From NCBI GenBank assembly GCA_011391345.1, contig JAABQR010000046.1, forward strand, positions 1 through 11,306: a stretch of DNA of 11,306 bases. The letters run 5' to 3'. Positions 5,977 to 11,306 of this stretch are shown piece by piece. Each line of letters begins with the position of its first letter. The first letter of the stretch is position 1. Under the pieces are notes generated by a model. The model was not told the DNA's origin, ran no database searches, and saw only the letters and a list, made by a program, of their open reading frames with translations. A program made the position numbers and the translations under genes. This DNA is from Methanobacteriota archaeon. Lineage in GTDB: Archaea; Thermoplasmatota; Thermoplasmata; UBA10834.

Positions 5977-7080
5977 ATGAAGTCCCTCGTCGACAGTGCC
6001 CTTAGCGCAGTCGAAGCAGAGCAGACCAACAGACCGGAAGGTTTCACCTCATTCACCGCCGAGGATGAGGAACTGCAGAAGATACTGCAGGGACTCAAGA
6101 CCAGCATCAAGATCATCGGGTGCGGTGGCGGTGGCTCGAACACCATCAACCGGCTCTCGCAGGCAGGCATAGTCGGCGCGGAGCTGTACGCGGCCAACAC
6201 GGACGCTCAACATCTCCTCATGACGCACGCGCCCCACAAGCTCCTGATGGGCAGGAGGGTCACGCGAGGCCTCGGCGCAGGCGCGCTCCCGCAGGTAGGC
6301 GAGGAGGCGGCCAGGGAAGCGGAGGACGAGCTCAAGAAAGCCGTGGCGAACGCGGACATCGTGTTCGTCACATGCGGCCTCGGAGGCGGCACTGGCACAG
6401 GCTCAGCGCCCTTCGTCGCCCAGCTGGCCAAGGAGGGCGGCGCGCTCACGATCGCCATATGCACATATCCGTTCCAGGCCGAGGGGTCCATCAGGGCGGA
6501 GAACGCCGAGTGGGGCCTCGAGAGGCTCAGGAGCGTCGCCGACACAGTCATAGTGATACCGAACGACAAGCTCCTGGAGATCGTGCCCAAGCTGGCCCTG
6601 AACGCGGCGTTCAAAGTCGCTGACGAGGTCCTGATGAGGTCCATCAAGGGCATCACGGAGATCGTCACAAAGCCAGGACTGGTCAACCTCGACTTCAACG
6701 ACATCAAGACCGTCATGAAGGCGGGCGGCGTCGCGATGATCGGCCTGGGCGAGGCTGACGATGACGACAGGGCCGTCACCGCGGTCATGGAGGCCATCAA
6801 CTCGCCGCTCATAGAGCTGGACATATCCGAAGCGACAGCGGCGCTCGTGAACGTCACGGGCGGACCGAACATGACCGTCACCGAGGCAGAGAAGGTCGCG
6901 GAGGTCATACAGTCCAAGATCAGCCCGGGCGCGAGGATCATCTGGGGCGCGGCCATCGATGAGACCCTGGACGAGACCATCAGGGTCATGGTCGTAATCA
7001 CAGGCGTAAAGTCGAGGCACATACTGGGCCCGAAGAAGGACAAGAAGGGCAACGCGATGGGCCTGGACTTCATCAAGTAA
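5977..7080 (+). CDS. ftsZ: Cell division protein FtsZ (FtsZ1 type), second copy
   Basis: Second FtsZ GTPase, 367 residues. IIGCGGGGSNT is at about residues 46-56, AANTDAQHL at 72-80, GGGTGTG at 136-142 and the T7 loop NLDFND at 237-242. The full signature GGGTGTGSAPFVA keeps the proline lost in the first copy. It is very like the first copy throughout the core (most residues identical by eye), and differs mainly in the N-terminal 30 residues and the lysine-rich C-terminal tail (GPKKDKKGNAMGLDFIK). It resembles haloarchaeal FtsZ1, not FtsZ2. The frame is open to a GTG at 5896, but ATG 5977 has a good SD (GGAGG, seven bases away) and gives an N-terminus parallel to the first copy. secE follows after 22 bases, the usual archaeal ftsZ-secE-spt5 order. 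Confidence 0.96.
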   Translation: MKSLVDSALSAVEAEQTNRPEGFTSFTAEDEELQKILQGLKTSIKIIGCGGGGSNTINRLSQAGIVGAELYAANTDAQHLLMTHAPHKLLMGRRVTRGLGAGALPQVGEEAAREAEDELKKAVANADIVFVTCGLGGGTGTGSAPFVAQLAKEGGALTIAICTYPFQAEGSIRAENAEWGLERLRSVADTVIVIPNDKLLEIVPKLALNAAFKVADEVLMRSIKGITEIVTKPGLVNLDFNDIKTVMKAGGVAMIGLGEADDDDRAVTAVMEAINSPLIELDISEATAALVNVTGGPNMTVTEAEKVAEVIQSKISPGARIIWGAAIDETLDETIRVMVVITGVKSRHILGPKKDKKGNAMGLDFIK

Positions 7081-7102
7081 GGGTTTGCAGGATAGGAAAC
7101 AG

Positions 7103-7342
7103 ATGACAGACATAGTGGACAAATCCTGGGATCTTCAGAGGAAGATCGAGGAGAAGACAAAGCACGTCGGCAAGGGCAAGTACGGTAGAGTACTCAAGAT
7201 GGCCAGGAAACCGACTGGCGAGGAGTACATCAAGGTCACGCAGACGGTCGCGATCGGTCTGGTCCTCCTCGGAGGTCTGGGCTTCTTGATCTACTGGCTG
7301 TTCGAATACGGCTCTGACATGATCATCAGGGCCTTCAGCTGA
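7103..7342 (+). CDS. secE: Preprotein translocase subunit SecE (Sec61 gamma)
   Basis: Small subunit of the SecYEG protein-conducting channel in the cytoplasmic membrane. The 79-residue protein has an amphipathic, charged N-terminal half ending in RVLKMARKPTGEEYIKV, the conserved SecE/Sec61-gamma segment, followed by one membrane helix at about residues 46-68 (VTQTVAIGLVLLGGLGFLIY). Position between ftsZ and spt5 is the usual archaeal order and supports the call. ATG 7103 is chosen, with AGGATAGG six bases upstream; an in-frame TTG at 7085 would add six residues. Confidence 0.93.
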   Translation: MTDIVDKSWDLQRKIEEKTKHVGKGKYGRVLKMARKPTGEEYIKVTQTVAIGLVLLGGLGFLIYWLFEYGSDMIIRAFS

Positions 7343-7372
7343 TATCTGAGATATGCTCATTGAGGGATCGTT

Positions 7373-8290
7373 TTGGGACTGTTCGAAGTAGAGCCTAAGA
7401 AACAGGAGCCGAAGAAGGAGGCGCCGCACCACGCGCCAACAGGAGCGAAGGCCCTCCAGTTCGTCGTCCAGGGGGACACGAAGAGGTCCGTCGCGTCGGG
7501 CGACTCGACGGAGTTCGAGGCGACGCTGAAGATCGTAGATGACGGGCAGGCGCACTCTGTGGCCGTCAAGGTGGACACGGTGTTCTCCGCGACCGAGGAA
7601 GGGTCCCCCGAATGGTTCGTGAAGCTCTTCGACCCGGTCGGGGTCGTGTGGGAGAACACGCCGTCCGCGGACCCCGCCACGGAGAAGGTCTTCGAGATCA
7701 TGCCGGGCGAGGAGAAGAGCCTCACGCTCAAGATCACATCCCCCACGGGTGCGCGGTTCGGGGACAAGATAACGGTGCTGGTCAGCGCCAACATCTCGGA
7801 CGACCCGAGCGTGAACGACACTCTGACGCTCCAGGCGACCGCGAGGCAGTCCATAATGGCGATCAAGACATCGATAGGGCACGAGAAGACCGTGGCGGAC
7901 TCGGTCGCGAGCAGGGCGAAGCCGAAGCCTATCGGCGTGTTCGCGATACTGTCCCCGGCGACCATCAGGGGCTATGTGTTCGTCGAGGCGATGAACACGG
8001 ACGCGTTGAGGGATGTTGTGAAGGGCGTGCGCAGGACCAGAGGCATGGTCAAGGGCGAGACGACCTTCGCGGAGATAGAGCACTTCCTGACGCCGAAGCC
8101 CATCGTGTCCGGCATAGTCGAGGGCGACATCGTGGAACTCATCGCCGGCCCGTTCAAGGGCGAGAAGGCGAGGGTGCAACAGATCGACGAGAGCAAGGAG
8201 CAGATCACGGTCGAGCTGTTCGAGGCGATGGTGCCGATACCTGTGACGATCAGAGGGGACCATGTACGTGTCCTAGAGAAGGAGAAGTGA
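7373..8290 (+). CDS. spt5: Transcription elongation factor Spt5 (NusG family) with an extra N-terminal domain
   Basis: Spt5 binds RNA polymerase through its NGN domain, with Spt4, and aids processivity and coupling to translation. Here the NGN domain spans about residues 160-243 (IMAIKTSIGHEKTVADSVAS, then ILSPATIRGYVFVEA) and the KOW domain about 246-301 (VEGDIVELIAGPFKGEKARV). Archaeal Spt5 is normally about 145-155 residues; this one is 305. Residues 1-25 are a Lys/Glu/Pro-rich stretch, and about 28-158 look like an Ig-like beta-sandwich: WFVKLFDPVGVVWENTP, then MPGEEKSLTLKITSPTGARFGDK, then SDDPSVNDTLTL, a pattern recalling NEW3/CARDB domains. There is no signal peptide or membrane helix. 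The start is TTG 7373 with SD GAGGGAT at 7362-7368; no ATG is near. It follows secE by 30 bases and precedes rpl11 by four. Confidence 0.93.
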   Translation: MGLFEVEPKKQEPKKEAPHHAPTGAKALQFVVQGDTKRSVASGDSTEFEATLKIVDDGQAHSVAVKVDTVFSATEEGSPEWFVKLFDPVGVVWENTPSADPATEKVFEIMPGEEKSLTLKITSPTGARFGDKITVLVSANISDDPSVNDTLTLQATARQSIMAIKTSIGHEKTVADSVASRAKPKPIGVFAILSPATIRGYVFVEAMNTDALRDVVKGVRRTRGMVKGETTFAEIEHFLTPKPIVSGIVEGDIVELIAGPFKGEKARVQQIDESKEQITVELFEAMVPIPVTIRGDHVRVLEKEK

Positions 8291-8294
8291 AGCA

Positions 8295-8768
8295 ATGACT
8301 GAGAAACTCGAAGTGCTGGTGGAAGGGGGCAAGGCGACGCCTGGACCGCCGTTGGGTCCGACCCTGGGTCCGCTGGGCGTGAACGTCATCCAAGTTGTGA
8401 ACGCGATAAACGAGAAGACGAAGGCGTTCGTTGGCATGAAGGTGCCAGTCACCCTCACGATCGACTCGAAGACGAAGGCCTTCGAGATCAAGGTCGGGAC
8501 GCCGCCCACGAGCGCCCTGATACTCAAGGAGATCAAGGTCGAGAAGGGGAGCGGCAGCCCGAAGGCGACGAAGGTCGGGAACCTCACCGTCCAGCAGGCC
8601 ATCAAGATATCCGAGATGAAGAAGGACTCGATGCTGGGCAAGACCAAGAAGGAGAGGTTCAAGGAAGTCGTGGGCACCTGCGTCTCCATGGGCGTGACCG
8701 TGGACAACAAGGAGCCCAAGCAGGTCATCAAGGAGATCGAGGCCGGCGGATACGCCGGCGTGTTCTGA
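8295..8768 (+). CDS. rpl11: 50S ribosomal protein L11 (uL11)
   Basis: Large-subunit protein of the GTPase-associated centre. The 157-residue protein has the N-terminal GGKATPGPPLGPTLGPLGVNV segment and the C-terminal rRNA-binding part with GNLTVQQAIKISEMKKDSM. Length is normal for archaea. The ATG is four bases after the spt5 stop, with a GAAGTGA-like SD inside the end of spt5, so the pair is co-transcribed. In most archaea rpl1 and rpl10 follow directly; here an opposite-strand gene interrupts. Confidence 0.97.
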   Translation: MTEKLEVLVEGGKATPGPPLGPTLGPLGVNVIQVVNAINEKTKAFVGMKVPVTLTIDSKTKAFEIKVGTPPTSALILKEIKVEKGSGSPKATKVGNLTVQQAIKISEMKKDSMLGKTKKERFKEVVGTCVSMGVTVDNKEPKQVIKEIEAGGYAGVF

Positions 8769-8795
8769 CCTCGCCCATGGATGGTTGTGGAAGTC

Positions 8796-10199
8796 TCATC
8801 CAGGCCTGCCCTTGGACAGCTTCAACTTGGCCGCCTCGCACGCGATCGTGATGACGTCCATCGTGGGTGCCGCGGGCGGGCAGTAGGCCGTCTCCAGCTT
8901 CGCGAACTCGTGGACCGTCATCCCTGCCATGATGGCCACGGCGAACGCGTTCACCCGCATGTGCACCCTGCCCTCGCCCACGATCTGCGCCCCGAGTATC
9001 TTGCCGGTCTCCGGGTGCGCGAGCACCTTGACATAGATCTCCTTCCTCCCGGGGAAGTAGTCCGGAAGGGTGAACCCCCTGACCTTCCCGACCAGAGGTT
9101 TGATGCCAGCCGCCTCCAGCTGTGGCGTGGTGAGCCCGACCGCGGCCACCTGGCATCCGAATGGCTCGGTCGCCCTCGTCTGCAGGAACCCCTTCGGCAG
9201 ATGCTCGTCACCGCCTGCGGCGTTGACCCCCGCGACCATGGCCATCTTGACCGCGATCGTCCCGAGGCCGCTCACGGTCGGTTTCCCAGTGATGAGCTCA
9301 GGGTACTCCGTGCAATCACCGACGGCGTACACGTCCTTGACGCAGGTCTCGCACCTGTCGTCCACGACGATCTGTCTCGTGTGACCGACCTCGCAACCGA
9401 CCTGCTTCGCCAGCTCGGTCTCGCCCCTTTGGCCCGTCGCAACGACGATGACATCGGCGTAGAAGGTCCGCTCCTCCTTCGTCTTCCTATCGACAGCGAC
9501 GACGCAGTTCGCACGCTCGTCCCCAAGTATCTCGGTCACCTCATACTCGGTGAACATCCTGACATCGTGCTTCCTGATCGAATCGGCCATCATCTGGCCC
9601 ATGTCCTCGTCGACCATGGCGAGTATGCAGCTGGGCAGGTACTCGATGATGGTGACCTTGCAGCCTCTGACCATGAGCGCCTCAGCGACCTCGAGCCCGA
9701 CGAGCCCCGCGCCGACGACGACCGCGCGCTTGCCCTTGGTCGAGAGCCTCTGTATGCCCCTGGCATCCTCGATGGTCCTTAGGACGAACACGCCCTCCTT
9801 GAGCTCCCCCCCGGTGCCCTCCTTGAAAGCGCCCTTGATCTGCGGAACCCATGCTCTGGCGCCGGTCGCGAGCACCAGGGAATCATAAGGCAGTTCCTCC
9901 TTGGACCCATCGGACTTGGTGACTTGTACGACCTTGGCGACCTGGTCCACGGAAGTGACGGACGCGCCAAGCATCAGGCCAATCCTGTTCTTCTTCAGCC
10001 TCTCCTCAGGCGCCTCGATGAGGTTAGTCAGCTCAGGTATGACGCCGGATATGCCGTAAGGAAGACCACACCTCGAATACTGAGGGTACATCTCCCGCTC
10101 GACCATGACGATCTCAGCCTGCCTGTCGGTCTTCCTGGCGAACTGGGCAGCTGTGCCCCCGCCGCAACCCGCTCCAATGATGACTATCCGCCGAACCAT
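8796..10199 (-). CDS. CoA-disulfide reductase / NADH oxidase-type flavoprotein
   Basis: Pyridine nucleotide-disulfide oxidoreductase of the single-cysteine group: NAD(P)H-dependent reduction of CoA disulfide, polysulfide or oxygen is the family range, and the actual substrate cannot be told here. Residues 5-16 (IVIIGAGCGGGT) bind FAD. YSRCGLPYGISG contains the redox Cys44. ATGARA (111-116), VVVGAGLVGLEVAEAL (NAD site, from about 160) and VYAVGDCTE follow, then a C-terminal dimerisation domain with YCPPAAPTMDVI. At 467 residues it is slightly longer than the usual 440-450. A CETC pair lies just before VYAVGDC, unusual for the family. ATG 10199 has SD GGAGGT seven bases upstream; an in-frame TTG precedes it. 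It converges on rpl11 (27-base gap) and diverges from rpl1. Confidence 0.9.
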   Translation of the reverse strand: MVRRIVIIGAGCGGGTAAQFARKTDRQAEIVMVEREMYPQYSRCGLPYGISGVIPELTNLIEAPEERLKKNRIGLMLGASVTSVDQVAKVVQVTKSDGSKEELPYDSLVLATGARAWVPQIKGAFKEGTGGELKEGVFVLRTIEDARGIQRLSTKGKRAVVVGAGLVGLEVAEALMVRGCKVTIIEYLPSCILAMVDEDMGQMMADSIRKHDVRMFTEYEVTEILGDERANCVVAVDRKTKEERTFYADVIVVATGQRGETELAKQVGCEVGHTRQIVVDDRCETCVKDVYAVGDCTEYPELITGKPTVSGLGTIAVKMAMVAGVNAAGGDEHLPKGFLQTRATEPFGCQVAAVGLTTPQLEAAGIKPLVGKVRGFTLPDYFPGRKEIYVKVLAHPETGKILGAQIVGEGRVHMRVNAFAVAIMAGMTVHEFAKLETAYCPPAAPTMDVITIACEAAKLKLSKGRPG

Positions 10200-10240
10200 C
10201 AAGCAAACCTCCAGAGCGGCCCACGAATCACCTCAGCGCC

Positions 10241-10254
10241 GTTAAATCATTTCC
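10241..10254 (-). promoter_or_regulatory. Promoter of the CoA-disulfide reductase-type gene
   Basis: The minus strand reads GGAAATGATTTAAC: BRE-like purines followed by a TATA-like ATTTAA. Initiation near 10220 would give a leader of about 20 bases with the GGAGGT SD. It shows the gene is transcribed independently of the ribosomal genes on either side. Confidence 0.5.
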
Positions 10255-10321
10255 GTGCCGTAGAGGTTCCCAGAGGGGCGGAACGCACTTCCAGGCGCGC
10301 CAGTGTGCTCGCAGAGTCACC

Positions 10322-10337
10322 CAAAAGCATTATAAAC
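10322..10337 (+). promoter_or_regulatory. Promoter of rpl1-rpl10
   Basis: CAAAAG (BRE-like) precedes ATTATAAAC, a strong TATA box. Initiation about 25 bases downstream (near 10358) gives a leader of about 55 bases that contains the hairpin at 10367-10401. A separate promoter is needed because the preceding gene faces the other way. Confidence 0.7.
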
Positions 10338-10366
10338 CCTTTCTGCATTCGCTCACATCCCACGGC

Positions 10367-10401
10367 ATGTAGGAGAGCCTAACCGGCTCGCCGTACTACA
10401 T
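10367..10401 (+). promoter_or_regulatory. Candidate L1-binding mRNA hairpin (autoregulatory site)
   Basis: An outer stem ATGTAG/CTACAT (10367-10372 with 10396-10401) encloses an asymmetric internal loop (GAG on the left, CGCCGTA on the right), an inner stem AGCC/GGCT (10376-10379 with 10385-10388) and a TAACC loop. The layout, including the left GAG and a seven-base right loop opening with CG, matches my recollection of the Methanococcus L1 mRNA site. It ends one base before the SD (GGAGGG, 10403-10408) of rpl1, so bound L1 would block translation. The right loop lacks the GAAA of the methanococcal site. Function is inferred. Confidence 0.55.
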
Positions 10402-10414
10402 CGGAGGGATTGCA

Positions 10415-11053
10415 TTGGTAGACCAGCATCTCATAGAAGTCATGAAGAAACTGCAGGCCGAGTCCAAGAAGAGGAATTTTGTGGAGTCGGTCGAGCTGGC
10501 CGTCAACCTCAAGGACATCGACCTGAGCAACCCGAAGAACAGGATACAAGAGGAGATCATGCTCCCCAAGGGTAGGGGCAGGCAGGTCAAGGTCGGCGTA
10601 TTCGGCAGCTCCGAGATGGCGATGAAGGCCAAGGGAGTGGCCGATGTCGTCATCCAGCCCGAGGAGATCGAGGAGATCGCCAAGGACAAGGCGAAGGCAA
10701 AGAAGTTCGCGAGGGCGAACGACTTCTTCGTCGCCGAGGCACCCCTGATGCCCACGATCGGTAAGAGACTGGGTATCATCCTGGCACCAAGGGGCAAGAT
10801 GCCAAAGCCGATACCGCCTGGCTCGGACCCGAAGGCCGCCATAGACAAGCTCAAGGTCAGCGTGTCCGTGAGGACGAGGGACAAGAAGACCTTCCACCTC
10901 GCGATAGGCACGAACAGCATGTCGCCTGAAGACCTCGCGGAGAACCTCGACGCGGTGATCAAGAGGCTCACCACCAGGCTCGAGAGGGGCAAGATGAACA
11001 TCCGCTCGGCCTATGTCAAAACGACCATGGGCCCTTCGTTCAAGGTGATCTGA
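10415..11053 (+). CDS. rpl1: 50S ribosomal protein L1 (uL1)
   Basis: Large-subunit protein of the mobile L1 stalk, and in archaea a translational repressor of its own mRNA. The 212 residues match archaeal length. Recognisable parts are the N-terminal RNA-binding segment (KKRNFVESVELAVNLKDIDL), LPKGRGRQVKVGVFG, MPTIGKRLGIILAPRGKMPKPIPPG and the C-terminal VKTTMGPSFKV. The start is TTG 10415 with SD GGAGGG at 10403-10408; no ATG fits. rpl10 follows with a one-base gap after the stop. The leader holds a candidate L1-binding hairpin. Confidence 0.97.
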   Translation: MVDQHLIEVMKKLQAESKKRNFVESVELAVNLKDIDLSNPKNRIQEEIMLPKGRGRQVKVGVFGSSEMAMKAKGVADVVIQPEEIEEIAKDKAKAKKFARANDFFVAEAPLMPTIGKRLGIILAPRGKMPKPIPPGSDPKAAIDKLKVSVSVRTRDKKTFHLAIGTNSMSPEDLAENLDAVIKRLTTRLERGKMNIRSAYVKTTMGPSFKVI

Positions 11054-11054
11054 G

Positions 11055-11306
11055 ATGACGGCGCACGTCGCATCCTGGAAGAAGGACGCGGTAGCCGGCC
11101 TCGTGACCCGGATAAACAAGGGCGATATCATCGGCATAGTCGATGTCAGAGGCGTCCCCGCCCAGGCGTTCCAGACCATCAGGGCGAACCTGAGGGACAA
11201 GGCCGAGATCACCATGCTCAAGAACTCGCTCATCAAGATCGCGCTCCAGGAGGCCGCCAAGGACAGGAAGGGCCTCGAGCAGCTCATCGACGCGGTCGAT
11301 GGCCAG
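11055..11306 (+). CDS. rpl10: 50S ribosomal protein L10 (uL10, P0), partial
   Basis: Base of the ribosomal stalk that holds the L12/P1 proteins. Only the first 84 residues are present before the right edge. The segment begins MTAHVASWKKDAVAGLVTRI and contains IIGIVDVRGVPAQAFQTIR and MLKNSLIKIA, as in archaeal L10. The ATG is one base after the rpl1 stop, with SD GGTGATC (11044-11050) inside the end of rpl1, so translation is coupled. rpl12 would be expected just beyond the window. Confidence 0.94.
   Translation, partial: MTAHVASWKKDAVAGLVTRINKGDIIGIVDVRGVPAQAFQTIRANLRDKAEITMLKNSLIKIALQEAAKDRKGLEQLIDAVDGQ

Noticed and set aside
6207..7160. Long minus-strand frame of 317 codons across the second ftsZ
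   Set aside because: It is the antisense of a well-supported FtsZ gene and is rich in Ser, Met and Pro from complementing its codons.
7342..7354. ATATC-TGA-GATAT inverted repeat between secE and spt5
   Set aside because: Five-base arms in a short gap within a co-transcribed group can arise by chance, and it lacks a T-run or placement suggesting a terminator.
7073..8263. Minus-strand frame of 396 codons across secE and spt5
   Set aside because: It lies opposite two recognised genes, and its Arg/His/Asp/Leu-rich sequence is typical of a shadow frame.
8781..9782. Plus-strand frame of 333 codons opposite the oxidoreductase
   Set aside because: It is antisense to a flavoprotein with clear FAD, NAD and active-site motifs, and has no motif of its own.
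10266..10292. GTTCC/GGAAC and GGAA/TTCC inverted repeats between the divergent oxidoreductase and rpl1 promoters
   Set aside because: The arms are short and mutually overlapping, and not clearly placed relative to either promoter.
1..11306. CRISPR array, tRNA or rRNA gene, insertion sequence or defence system
   Set aside because: I saw no regularly spaced repeats, no tRNA-like cloverleaf, no transposase and no defence-type proteins; the content is mostly core genes.

Overview
The window is archaeal. It carries a TATA-binding protein (TBP), an archaeal/eukaryotic-type Spt5, SecE, and ribosomal proteins uL11, uL1 and uL10 of the archaeal kind. Its promoters look like BRE/TATA elements, and several starts follow Shine-Dalgarno (SD) sequences related to GGAGGTGATC. 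The DNA is GC-rich outside the promoters. Two FtsZ genes followed by secE-spt5-rpl11 point to a euryarchaeal-type genome; a member of the Thermoplasmatota or a related sediment lineage is my guess, not a demonstrated placement.

Left part (1-1303, all minus strand): the N-terminal 216 residues of a secreted clostripain-family (C11) cysteine peptidase run off the left edge. To its right on the same strand is a two-gene operon (ATGA overlap) of a DUF2178-like membrane protein and a 64-residue Xre-type regulator, with a palindrome-rich promoter. Middle-left (1304-4251, plus strand): an intergenic region with two tandem TATA boxes drives tbp, then a TatD-like metal hydrolase 10 bp downstream, then a 12-TM MFS transporter. 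A small acylphosphatase gene (minus strand) abuts the transporter tail to tail and diverges from the first ftsZ.

Centre (4528-8768, plus strand): two FtsZ1-type genes in tandem, then secE, an unusually long spt5, and rpl11. The second ftsZ has its own TATA box and a leader with two abutting inverted repeats. The Spt5 protein is 305 residues, about twice the usual archaeal length, because roughly 155 residues resembling an Ig-like/NEW3-CARDB beta-sandwich precede its NGN and KOW domains.

Right part (8796-11306): a CoA-disulfide reductase/NADH oxidase-type flavoprotein on the minus strand separates rpl11 from rpl1-rpl10, which are usually contiguous in archaea. rpl1 therefore has its own promoter, and its leader can fold into a hairpin with an asymmetric internal loop like the L1-binding sites of methanococcal L1 mRNA, ending just before the SD. 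rpl10 runs off the right edge.

Together the central genes couple cell division, protein export, transcription elongation and ribosome synthesis. The most noteworthy points are the extra domain on Spt5, the candidate L1 operator, the tandem FtsZ1-type genes and the structured leader between them.
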